From the NCBI GenBank assembly GCA_013397075.1, contig VWZS01004387.1, forward strand, positions 333,813-397,812: a DNA stretch of 64,000 nt. The letters are read 5' to 3'. A model generated the notes under the pieces. That model was not told the DNA's origin and ran no database searches. It worked only from the letters and a program-made list of their open reading frames with translations. The stretch's first letter is position 1, and each line of letters opens with the position of its first letter. This document shows, piece by piece, positions 50,485-62,400 of the stretch. The stretch is from Rhabdornis inornatus. Taxonomy: Eukaryota; Chordata; Aves; Passeriformes; Rhabdornithidae. Position numbers and translations under genes: made by a program.

Positions 50485-51068
50485 AGTGCTAACTGTTCAC
50501 TAGAGCAAAACAGGACCGAGGTGCAGGCATAGAAGTGTAGGAGTGTGTGCATGGATGCGCATGGATGCAAGGACAAGTGGTACAAGAACCCTGACTACAT
50601 TCAGGAGAGCTCTCAGCAGCACAAGGTCACTCTCCAAGACGCCTGGGGATTCAGCCACAATGGAGGCTAAAGTAACGCGAGTCTGTTTTCCAAATTAATT
50701 GTTTAGGTTGGAGCATACAGAATGCCAAAGGAGTAGGACCAAATAGCAGAAGCTCAAACCCCCCACAGACCACAGCTGAAGACTAGGGAAACCACACAGA
50801 GCAATTGCACTTCAAAGATGAAATATAAAAGGAAGCTGAATGAAGAAAACATTACTTGATATGCTGCCATGCAGGATAAAGGCAAAAAACGCGAGAGATG
50901 ACTGGACATTTGGTTTCTGGAAAGATGTTGGGTTTTGTGGGTGTTTTTTGAATGGTTGAGTTTTCAAGTCCAGTTTTCCTTTTGCTCCACTCGTGTGCCT
51001 GAGTATCCAGCCTCGGTGGCAAAGGTGGGGAAATGTTTGTATTCACTTACTGTATAGTGGGAAAATGG

Positions 51069-51074
51069 AATAAA
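51069..51074 (+). promoter_or_regulatory. CHST4: Poly(A) signal of CHST4
   Basis: AATAAA about 585 bases downstream of the CHST4 stop codon. It is the first canonical signal after the stop. Confidence 0.65.
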
Positions 51075-51089
51075 CCAGCTATTACTGAA

Positions 51090-52340
51090 AATAAGAACTC
51101 CTGGGCTTTCACGTGGGAAACCATTTCTGGGATTGTGTGAATCCATTTATTTTGTAGCTGAAATAATTCTGTCTTCTAGCTTTCAAACCCAAGAACAGTT
51201 GTTTTCCTGGGAATTCCCACAGTCCACATGGGTGGCAGAAGAATTCACGCTAAGGTTGAAATCCTAAAGACAAGGTAAAGACACAGATTTCATTGGCATA
51301 TATACTGAAACTGAGAAGATAGGTTAATGGGATTGAAGAAAACAAGAGATCAGGAAGTTATCCTGTTGAAACATTTGGTGAGAATATTTCTTGTCTTGGA
51401 GCACAAAAAATATGTTTAATGGACTATGCCATTCTCCACTCTCTCCATTGGAGATGCCATTCTCCCATCTCCAATGGGAATATATAGTTCAAACCTGAAC
51501 AACAGAATTGTTTTCACCTGGTTTTAAGTGTTCCAGAAGACAATGAGAAAAGCTTGCTACCAGATTTGGGGAGGAGTGAAATGCCTACAGATACCTATTT
51601 CTGAACAACTTCTTCCACATGTACGCTGCAGAGTCCCTTTAACATGTGTCTACAGAACACTACCTAATGCTACCTTAGCAATACGGCTATCTGTATTCCT
51701 AGAGCTAAACCCCTAGGCTCTGAAAAGAGCAGGATATTATATTATGGAAATAGCAGTCTTATTTCTAGGGATCTTGTTGAAGGACAAAATCCATGCTAAG
51801 CAGGCATGAGCACCGGCATCATGGTACTAAGTTCACTGAAAGCAAGGTATCTTCCTTTACACTGTGTTTATGCAAATTTAGGGCAGGCAAGCTGACATAG
51901 AGAAGTGGGAGTTGCACTGCGCCAGTACAGCTGTTACCCTTTACAGTCTCTTTAAAATAGACCTTAACATATTCAGTTAAAGGCAGCTAAAAGCCCATTC
52001 TTACTGAAACTGTAGTAAAGAGCTTCCTCCTATAAGTGCCAAGAAGCTGGATTCCAAGCAAAAATAGATTCTTTTCAGTACACTGCTAATTATCTCATTA
52101 ACCAATGTCATCTTGAGTGGCTTCAGTTTTTATTATGAATCCTTGTTTTCAGTAGACGTAATCAATTCTGCGTATCAAGTGTTTACCTGAATAAAACCTT
52201 CACAGTGTTTCCAGTCAGTAAAAAAATGACGTATGAAAAAAAAGTAAGATATGATGCATTTCTCTAATGTACTGTTTTGAAAATTACTTTCACTTCTGCC
52301 TCCTAAGCTTAATCAGAGAAAATGTAGGATTGTTGATTTC
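51090..52340. other. Intergenic between CHST4 and TERF2IP
   Basis: AT-rich sequence in which nothing is assignable except the short inverted repeat noted above. Confidence 0.5.
51445..51477. repeat. Short perfect inverted repeat
   Basis: Arms CCATTGGAGATG (51445-51456) and CATCTCCAATGG (51466-51477), 12 bp, with a 9-base loop. It lies just beyond the CHST4 3' end. Confidence 0.95.
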
Positions 52341-52344
52341 AGTA

Positions 52345-54637
52345 TATCTTTATTACAGTCCTTCAGGTATGTTTTCTCAATACAACAATTAATAAGATTT
52401 TCTTTTTTTCTGGAAACAGCAAAGTCTGCTGCCACTCTGGTCACATGAAAATTTAAAGTTGTCTTAATGTGAGCAAAGATAACTTAAAATACTTTTTGGA
52501 GGAGGAAAAAGAAAACTCAACAAAACCCCCTCCAAAATGTCAAGATGCTGCTGATGACATGTAGAACTATGACTATGTCCTTTGGCACATACAATAAAGA
52601 TCACAGAAGTCTGTTTAGAAGCAAACATTAAGTTCACATTACACAAGTTTAGAAGAGACAACTCTGTTTTCATATCAATGAAATGTAAGATGGAGAAGTC
52701 TCCAGTCAAAAGGAAATTTAAAAGCTGAGTCTGTGGTATTCCTGTTGCTCTTCCAACTGGTGCACACCAGTTTTCATTGGTAACTCTAGTTGTGAGAGCA
52801 CAGAAATTAATTGATTTTGATGAATGCTGCCTAACTCTAAAAGGAAGCAAATAGAAAATACCCGAATTCCAGATGACAGTTTTCAGACCCAGAATTTCTG
52901 GCTGTAGAATTGTCTTTAACTCAAAGCTCTTGTATGTGCATTGCCACTTTGCTCACTTTTCCAGGTATACAAATATTGCTGCTCCAGGCAATACTAGAAA
53001 GAAACTTCTTTGAGCTACAAAAAGAACCTTCCTGACCTTTTGTGATAGTTCAGAAACCTGATATGAATATGGAAACCAAAACTGTCTCCAGCATGTTGAA
53101 AGGAACATAACTGTGTTGTAGGTAAGACAAAGCACAGAAAACGAGGATTTTTATCATGGGAAAAGACAGAACCAGAAGTAGAACCATATGATATGGTGTC
53201 ATCTCTGGGTCCTCCAGGTTGTAACCTGGTAAAGGAGACCTAGACCTACGTGCATGCACAAGCAAGTGAATCAGTGGATAAGCAGTGCCTTTCAGGAGTT
53301 CATAACAGATGAAAGAGGGCAACCTTGAGTAAACTGTGGTCTTTCCTACACCTACAGAGTGCACCAAGCACACATGGAAAGATTCCCAGCATTAGACAAT
53401 GTGTCCATATGGCTCTACAAAGGCAAAAACACGGTATGTGGACTCAGAAGTTTGCACCCCACCTCAGACTAATTGCCCCAATAAGACAAACTCACTCTTA
53501 AAATAAGTGTTACTTAGAATTATAAAAGACAGAGTAAATCTGACAATTTCATATTGCAGCTATTTAATGTCTTCTACCTCTCACTTTGAATTCTAGAGCA
53601 GTTTCGCTAAACAAGACCACTGCAACACTATGGTGCTGCTGAGATGTGTACACAGCCCAAGCTAGAAGGGGAGTTTTCAGCTGCGAGAGGTGACAGGCAT
53701 GCTGTTCATGAACCTAGTCATCAGCAATCTTGGATATCAAACCAAGCTGGTAACAATTAAAAAAAAAAAATTATTACTTTATTTGCTATGTTGTCTTGCA
53801 CTCTCTCATTAAGTGCTTGCCTGGTTCCACATGAATCTCAAATAACCGTTCAAAGTCTGAATAGCATGACTATGTCAAATAATTCTCACTTTTTTAGTCC
53901 AGTGAAACACTGCATAGTGCTGTTTTAGCATTTATTTGGTTATGTTGATTAACTCCTCAAATAATCAGTAGGTGTTGCAGTGGCTTCCTAAAACAGCAGT
54001 CTCATTATATAGTTTTTATTTTCAGTATAATTTTAATTTGGCTTAACATCAGACATTTCCCAATTCACCTTCCTTTTCTGAGTGCCACAGTGCAATATGC
54101 TAAAAACCCAAAATGTTAACTTTCTAGAGAGGTTTTTAAAAAAAAAAAAAAAAAAGAAGTCTAAGCCTTTACCAGCCTATTTTATTTCACCAAAAGAATG
54201 AATGCCAGATTTTTAGGACTCACTTCAAATAATATTCAAAAAAAGGGACCAGAGCACAATTTCAGGCTAAAAGTACTGAGTTTTTCATATTATGATTGTA
54301 TCCTAGCAATGGTGTTCTTTGTCAAACACAACTGAGGTGATAGATACATAGCCTCTGATCATTCTCTCTTAACTTTCATTTCCTACTTCAACTATTACTT
54401 ATAGCCCTGAAAGCTGGTATACTTTTCCCAACTATAACATACAGCCTGGTACAAGTGTTACTTTGCTTGGATTAAAGCAGCTGCATGTCTTACATCTGCA
54501 GAGATGCGAAACAGACCTTTTAATATGAAAAAATTAAAGCATCTCTGAAACTTCAGAACTTTGATCCAATTTTCCCTTGTGTTTCCGAAATGACTATTAG
54601 ATTCACGCAACTGTACTAGATCAGTAATGTCCTCTTG
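52345..54637 (-). other. TERF2IP: Probable TERF2IP 3' UTR region
   Basis: Downstream of the TERF2IP stop (minus strand) are several AATAAA signals, seen as TTTATT on plus, at 54181-54186, 54015-54020, 53931-53936, 53778-53783 and 52349-52354. Which one is used cannot be decided, so the 3' UTR is between about 0.45 and 2.3 kb. No other gene is recognised in this AT-rich stretch. Confidence 0.4.
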
Positions 54638-56382
54638 TTAATGCTCTCTAAACACTATCCGCTTTGCTACATTTTCAACTCCAAATTTGGCTATCAATTT
54701 ATTTCTGACATGTTCATCATCCTTTTGCAATTCTAAATCATCCTCTCTGCTCCATACAGGGTACCCATCCAAGCGCTGCCCCGTCTGCAGAAAGTATGAA
54801 GTAGCCTCCACATCACCACTGTTTTTCAGAAAGGCCTGTGTAACAGTGAACAGGTCCACAGCAAACTTCTCCATGAAGTGCTCCATAGTTCTTACTACCT
54901 GTCCCACCACACCGGAAGAACAAGTGCTTTTTGGTCTTTCTTGACTTTGTAACTGAATGTCAGGGAAAGCAGAGTCCTCTGGCCCAGTTTTCAGATCAGA
55001 TGCTGTTTCTCCTGGGGACCTTCCCACTCCATCTTGTGTAGAAAGTTCTGCAACATCCGAAGAGTCACTTTCTGACTAACAGTAAGAGAGGTGGAATCAG
55101 AATTAGACACAGTATTTTCTGGGAAATCTTTTACCACTGCCACCAACCACCTTTTACTCTTACTCTAAAGTATATTAAAATATATAATATATATCAGAAA
55201 TTACTAGGCATAGTACAAGTCAGTGACGGAAGCAAAGCCATATCTGTTAATGAGGCTGCACATGATCACAAAAATGCATGAACTATAAGGAAATTTTGAA
55301 CAAACTAAGCATAAAAGGCAAAAGTGTTGATGCAACGGCAGGAACGTTTTTTGCCTGAGGTGAAAGGATGACTTCGGTTTACCAATACAGCTTTGAATGT
55401 GGCAACCCCCATCATATAAACCTCCTCGTGTTAACTTGGGCAGGGAATCAAGAAAAAATGAACCAGTGAGGCACCATTTATCGCAAACCACGTAGGTGAC
55501 AGCTCACAGGAAGCTCCAGTTTAGCCACAGCAGAAGGGATATCGCGGTGCAAACTCATTTCACGTGTTAATCGTGAGTTTCTATTGTGCCATATGTGACA
55601 GCGGGCAAGGCCTGCCCCAAGCACTGTACGCAGTAGCAGCTGCGGCTCCCCAGCCTGGCCCCGGTCGCTCACCTCCGTGCTTTCGAACTCCCGATTAGCT
55701 GCCGCGAACAGGCCTCTGATCTGCGTGGGATCCTCCGTCTGCGGGGGCTCTGCGGAAACACGCGGGCATCGTCTGCCGGGCCTCAGCGGGGCCCGCACCC
55801 GCACTTGTCGCCACCACCACACTCCCTCGCAACCCTGCCCCGCCGCTGAGGTCCCCGCTCACCCCAGAGCCGCGGCCGCAGGTGCCGCAGGTAGCGATCA
55901 CGCATGGCCTGCCAGCTGTGCCGCGTCAGGCCGCTCCGCTCCAGCTCTATCCACAGCGCACAGCCGCTCACCCGCACCGTGCCCTGGCCGCGCACCGCCC
56001 GGAGGAGTGCCGCATCCTCCGCCTCTGTGAAGGCCAGGCGGCCGCGGGCGGCCAGCAGGAAGGGCTCCAGCGGCAGCCGCTGGTTACGCTCCACGCACTC
56101 CGTCACGTACTCGGTTGAGACGGCCCCGTCGGGAGCCGCTTCGCCGGGCTGCGCCAGGAGCACGGCCCCCGGCTCCTGCACCCGGCACAGCCGCCCGCCA
56201 CCCGCCAGCACTAGGGGCGCCAGGCGCAGCTTGGCCAGGCCGGGCCGCAAGTAGAACCGCATAGGACGCCCATCATCCCACAGGAACAGCGACCGACACC
56301 GCGCTGCCCGAGCCTGGCCGCCCACCATGGCCGCCCCAACTCCGCCCGCCGCCATGGCCGCCCGAGCTCCGCCCACCGCCAT
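54638..56382 (-). CDS. TERF2IP: TERF2IP (RAP1), telomeric repeat-binding factor 2-interacting protein 1
   Basis: Shelterin subunit recruited to telomeres by TRF2; it also acts in transcription and NF-kB signalling. Three exons: 56382-55863, 55749-55673 and 55075-54638 (TAA). Phases fit (1, 0), giving 344 residues from the first ATG. Residues about 28-105 form a BRCT domain (FLWDDGRPMRFYLRP, CRVQEPGAVLLAQPGEA). Residues about 115-168 form a Myb domain (LAFTEAEDAAL, SGLTRHSWQAMRDRYLRHL). Residues about 275-344 form the C-terminal TRF2-binding RCT (DLFTVTQAFLKNSG, GYPVWSREDD). The human protein has 399 residues. The shortfall is mainly in the acidic linker, because the middle exon is only 77 bp. 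The BRCT-to-Myb spacer is also shorter. Three in-frame ATGs (56382, 56355, 56328) compete as starts. It is divergent from KARS1. Confidence 0.95.
56320..56382. repeat. TERF2IP: 27-bp imperfect tandem repeat at the TERF2IP start
   Basis: CCATGGCCGCC followed by CCAACTCCGCCCGCC, then CCATGGCCGCC followed by CGAGCTCCGCCCACC, then a further diverged start (CCATCGCCG). On the minus strand this yields the alanine/glycine-rich leader with methionines spaced nine residues apart. Confidence 0.85.
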
Positions 56383-56434
56383 CGCCGCGTGCGCAGGCGT
56401 GCAAGGGCGGAAGGGCGCTGGCGGCAGCGGGGAG

Positions 56435-59400
56435 ATGGCGGCAGCGGCGGCGCGGGAGTGCAACGCGGCGGAGATTGAGTCGCACCTCAGCAAAAAGTGA
56501 GGGTGGGCGGGTGATTAGGTGGGGCTGGGCCGGGGAGGTGAAGGTGAAGTGTGTGCAGCTGGCCCGGTGCGTGTCTCCGTCAAGGCGCCCGTCGGAGCGC
56601 CATGCTGAGCCCTGGCGCCGCGCGGCTCCGCAGCTGGGTCTGGAGGGCCGCGTCCGCGCTTCGATGGCAGCAGGCGCTTCATGACCAAAGCAGGTCGGTG
56701 CTTTGCGTCTGCCTTGGCCCGCTTCTTTCCTTATGGAGTCGTGGAAGGCGGGGTCAGAAGCGCGGCGGGAGGCCGAGGGTCGTGGGGGAATACACTGGAC
56801 CGCGAAGGTGGCTTCGGGAACCCTACGTTACTTCGGAGGGAGTTTTCCTTTTTTCACTTACGCTGCCTAGGGCTAATACTGTTACGGATAGAATGGAGTG
56901 CGTCAAGTCGTTGAGCACGTAGGCGCGCGCCTTCAGGGTCTGTCTAAACTATGTTTAATTTCGCTTTCACTTTCTCTCTGTATCATAGGGGATGAACTGA
57001 AGAAGTTCAACGTAGAAAATATTTTAAAGTGTTTAAGAATTATTTTGACTATTGGGAAAAGTAAGAGAGGTGACCGGGTTATTTATAGTTAGATTTTGGC
57101 AGAATCCTGCCAGTTGTTTCCCTGTAGAAGTATTTGAGTACTTGTTGTATCCGGTTTCCTTCTTTTTTGCAGTGAGCTGAAGAGACGTTTAAAGGCTGAG
57201 AGAAAAACAGCTGAAAAAGAAGCAAAGCAGAAAGAGCAAAGTGAAAAGCATTCAAATAAGCCTTCCTTGACTTCTGAGGATAATGTTGGTACTGATGAGG
57301 AGAGCTTGGATCCAAATGTAAGCATCTGGTCCCATGCTTATTAGATGTTCTGTGAATAAATCTTACTGACTTGCATTAGCTTTTTTTTTATTCATGGGTA
57401 ATTAAATTGTTAAAAGGGGAGAGATGTATATTGCTATATTAGGGCAGCTGCATTTTAATTCACATATTCAATATTTTCAGATTCTAATAAAATCGTTTGA
57501 TTTTGTTTATTTCTGGTGACAGCAATACTACAAGATCCGTAGCCATGCAGTCCAACAGCTTAAGGGCTCCAGTGAAGATCCCTATCCCCACAAGTTCCAT
57601 GTTGACTTATCTCTCTCAGATTTTATAGACAAGTATAGTCACCTGCGGCCAGGAGATCACCTGACAAACATTACAGTGAGAGTGGCAGGTAAAAGTTTAT
57701 CTGGGATACAGAAAAATGCAAAGTCTTAGCTGCTTTTATTGATGGGTTGGTCTGTTTTGAGTTTTGCTGATCTCTTACTCAGTCGTGAAGCCTTGTAGCA
57801 GTGTTAAACTATTCAGGATGTACTCCTCAGACTGAGTGTGCCTCTGCAACATCCCTTGCAACTGTAAGATCAGATTGTAACATGGGTTCCAGGACCCAAA
57901 GTTTTTATGGTCTTTTTTTGTACTAGTTTTCATTTTGAGACTTAACTGCTTCTCTTTCACGGTTAGTGAATAGTACAGAGCTGACGATTCTAAGTGATAG
58001 TACTGTGGCTTTTGCCCCTATATCCTTTCTGCGAGGGACTCTTTTCCTGTTGCCTAGCATACTTTGTTATTTAGGTCGAATCCACGCAAAGCGTGCTGCT
58101 GGAGGGAAACTGATTTTCTATGATCTTCGTGGTGAAGGAGTCAAGTTGCAGGTCATGGCAAATTCCAGGTAAGTAGAGGTATTACCAGTAGCATTCTAAA
58201 CTGCACTGCATTCTAGGGTCTAGATATGGGTATTTGTGTATTCTCTTTCATCTGTGGTTTGGCTTAGGCAGCCAAGTAATGTTTGGCTTCAGATGTTGTG
58301 GTTGACTTCCTGTTAAAATAACTTCTTTATATATATATGTATATTTGAATGGATTTTGTCATGTGAGACACTTGAGGACAGTTTGGAATATCAAATTTTA
58401 AACAAACGTGCTTACAGTTGCTTTTCAATTACAGCCTCTACAAATCCGAGGAAGAATATTTCCGTGTTAACAGCAAGCTCCGTCGTGGAGACATTATTGG
58501 TGTAGAGGGGAATCCTGGGAAAACAAGGAAAGGGGAACTGAGTATTATTCCTTATGAAATCACTCTCTTGTCTCCATGCCTGCACATGTTGCCTCATCTT
58601 CATTTTGGCCTCAAAGATAAGGTATTTGTCATACCTGTCAGTCTTGGAGGCAATTTGACAGATCATAGAAAGGTTTGGGTTGGAAGGGACCTTCAGGATA
58701 ATTTAGTTCCAACACCCCTATCATAGACAAGAATGCCACAGATAGGTCTAAATAGGCAGTGTTTGTTTCAGTCAACATCAGTCAACAAAGTTGTTTTTGT
58801 ATTTTTTCCTTTGGCATGACATTTTATCTAGCTTGTTCTAAAGATACATGTTCTTTACAGGAAACCAGATACCGTCAGAGATACTTGGATTTAATTCTTA
58901 ATGATTATGTGAGGCAGAAATTTATAACCCGTGCAAAGATCATAACTTACCTTCGTAGCTTCCTAGATGAGTTGGGCTTTCTTGAGGTAAGGTATGAGTG
59001 TTTCCTTCTCACTGCATACTGAATGTGTTTACAACTTCTTAGCTTCACGGATGTTTCATATTCAGGCTGCTATACGAAGTTCTTACAGAACTGACAATAA
59101 TTGCCTTGGCATGGTGTGTTTTATCAGCTTAATGCAATGGGAGCAATTCCTTTCCTCTCTTTGTAAAGTTAAGATTATTCATCAGTGGTGAGTTTATGGC
59201 TTGGGAACCTTTTATCAAGGTAATACTCCAAACTACTGCTATCCTTTCCATATTTCAGTAAATTACAGTGAAAACAACATCTTTGAAATGCTGTTTTGCC
59301 TCTGGAGATAAAAGCCAGTTCTATGTGCTGTAGGCAGAATTGGATTTTGTTGACCTAGGTGCGGGAAAATGCACTTGGCCTTGTTGAATTTAATTTTCTG

Positions 59401-62400
59401 CAGTGTAGAGAGAGGATTTCGTGATAATGCCACAGCACTATGCCTGGTTTTGATAATACGAACCCAGCAGGTTCACATTTGTAGTAAATATGAATGACTC
59501 TTCAGAGCAACAGAAGAATTAAGTCATTTGTTATTACTGACTGCATGGAAAAAGTGCAGTTTTGTTCAGTGCACTTTAGTTCAGAATTGTTTTCATATAC
59601 TGCAATGCCAAACAATAACTGAAATAACAGATTTTTCATCAGAACTAGGTGTTTTGGTTGATTGGTTTCTTTGATCTATGCATTTCTGGTTTGGAAGCGG
59701 ATTTCACAAAAACAGGGAAATTTTTTTTGCTGTTACAGGTTGAAACTCCTATGATGAATGTAATTCCAGGTGGAGCTGTGGCAAAACCATTTATCACATA
59801 CCACAATGAACTGGATATGAATTTATATATGAGAATTGCTCCAGAACTTTACCATAAGGTAAAATGCAAGCCTCTCATGGCTAAGCCTATATTCTTCAAA
59901 CTGTATTAAAAAAAAGCAAATGTAGGTAAAATGAGGATTATTTTTGAAGAAAGGTGCGCTTGTCTCATGAATGAGATTTGTAAGATTGTGTTGCAGTTGC
60001 ATGTGTTTGGGCTCTCTTACATTCTTTTGAGGAAGTGTATTTACTAGAATTTAATTTTGTTTAGATGTTGGTGGTTGGTGGTCTGGACAGAGTGTATGAA
60101 ATTGGGCGTCAGTTCCGGAATGAAGGAATAGATTTGACTCACAACCCTGAGTTCACAACCTGTGAATTTTATATGGCTTATGCAGACTACCATGACTTAA
60201 TGGAAATTACAGAGAAGTTGCTTTCAGGTGAAGTATGCAATATTATTTAAAAATGAGTAAATCTCTGGAAGAATTGGCTATTATGTAGCATACTCTTCTT
60301 CTAAACACCACATTCCTTTTGTAGGGATGGTGAAACATATTACTGGGAGTTACAAGATCACTTACCATCCAGATGGTCAAGATGGACAGGCTTATGAGAT
60401 AGATTTTACTCCTCCCTTCCGGCGGATTAGCATGGTGTATGATCTGGAAAAGGTCCTAGGAGTGAAGTTTCCATCAACTGAGTGTTTTGAAACTGAAGGT
60501 TAGATGATAAGTATGAATGTCCTTTAATTCTTCCTTAATGGAAAGTGGTCATAAGGTTGCAAGCTCTCAGGCTGCAGTTTGCCAGCTGCTTTTTTTGAAG
60601 TAGTACTAACACATGGGATTCCTTTTCCTCTGGTTTTGTTGGTTTACCTGAGTCCAAAAAGAAGACTTCATTCCTTGCCATCTTTGGCAGGATCTGACTC
60701 TTTTGCCGCTTTCTGTGTTGAGTATATGTGAAAGGACATACTCAGGGGGCTTGATGTAGGGAGTTCATGATCTGTTGAAGAGATCCAGCTTTTTGCTTCT
60801 TGTTTCTTCTCTCTTGTGCAGTTGAGTTTCCACGCCTGTAGTTGTAGCTTGGGTGTATTATTATTTGGGGCTTTCTTCAAAATGTGGTTATGTGCTATTT
60901 CATTCCTGGAATTGAGAGACATAAGGAAACAAGTTCATATAATTTATAGTGATTGTTTTTCCCCACAGTTCCCTTTTTTCTCCCCCCCCCAGCCCCCAAA
61001 TAATAATGTCCAGCAGTTATATGGTGTGTGCTTAACTGTTGTCAAATTTCTGAAGTATAAAATAACTGCTATTTTACTGTAAACAATTAAAGGCAAACAC
61101 TGTTTCTGTAGATTGACATTTAAGCTCATGTTTTCCATCATGTCAATTGTTGAGATCTTACAAGTCCATTCTAAGAAACATTGAAGGATCTAGTAAGAAC
61201 AAAAAATGGTTGTTGGAATGGCTGTTCTAATTTTTGTCTGCAATTTCAGAAACTCGTAGGTTCTTTGATAACCTTTGTGTGGAGAGAAATGTTGAATGTC
61301 CACCTCCCAGGACAACAGCCAGGCTTCTTGACAAAGTAAGTAAAGGTGCTATTTTTATAATATTAATGTCTTTGAGGATCTCTCTTGATCAACAGAAGTC
61401 TCTTAGAAGAAAAGATTTAGCTGCACCAGGAAAAACATGCTGCAGTGCACTTCAGCTTTCGTTGTATTACAGTGAGAAAACTTGCTGTGTCAAAATCTTC
61501 TTTCATGTCGTCTACACCAAAAGGTAGTTTACTTATGTGTGCTTAACTTGAGCACTAGGGGATTTTAGTTGGATAACTGGTCTCCTGTGGTTAAAACAGA
61601 TTTGCTTTATCTTAGGTCAGTTTTGTCTGTGACATGTGTGCATCTGTATGTAGCTGACCAAAAGGATAGGAGTACCATATAGTTCTTTCAGCTGTATATT
61701 CCTTTCTACCCAAATATGATCTGATAGCTGTTCTTTTGATGCTTTTCCTATTGGCACTTAGTGTAATGGGCAAATTGAATTATTATACAGCTTTTGCTGC
61801 GTCATTTCTCCTTACTAGGACGCACTCTCTATTGATGGAGACATTACCATAACCAGAAATACTTCGGAAACTCTTCAGATTTTTTGTACCTTCTTCAGTA
61901 GCAAAAGCGAGGAAATTAGGGTGCTTTGTGAAGGCAGTGCTAAGAAAGTGCATAATTGTACACTGCATAATCGTTTCACTTTTGTTTTCCCAGTTAGTTG
62001 GTGAATTCCTGGAAGTCACTTGTGTCAACCCTACGTTCATCTGTGATCACCCACAGGTCATGAGTCCTCTTGCCAAATGGTAAGAGTATGACACATGGTC
62101 AGTGTGTAACTCAAATCTTCTACTTCATTTAAAAAAAAAGTTATATATGTGAAAACAGAGATTTTGATGTTGTGTACTAGTTTCTAGTTGTGTACTAGTT
62201 TCTAACACAAACCAAGATCAGAGATATGTTCCTGAGCTGTGAAACCTATCATCCAGGGAAGAGGTGTCGATGCTTAGTACTTTGAAATTTTGACAGTTGT
62301 TAGTGCTAAGTGTGAGCAATGCCCCTAAGAAATGTATGTGCTGTTTGCTTCTATAAGTATGATTATTTTAAGGTATGTCTTTTTTATCTACTTCACATAG

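Larger units (their letters stand above)
55640..56880. promoter_or_regulatory. CpG island and bidirectional TERF2IP/KARS1 promoter
   Basis: CpG-dense region spanning TERF2IP exons 1-2 and the two alternative KARS1 first exons. The opposing start codons are only 52 bases apart (56382 minus, 56435 plus). GC-box-like CCGCCC sites (about 56343-56375) and an NRF1-like TGCGCAGGCGTG (56390-56401) sit between or next to them. No TATA box was seen. Bidirectional use is inferred from geometry; the same head-to-head pair exists in human. Confidence 0.7.

Noticed and set aside
55478..55822. Single 114-codon minus-strand open frame as an exon
   Set aside because: Only 55749-55673 is needed to join TERF2IP exons 1 and 3 in phase with splice sites. 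The rest is intronic read-through.
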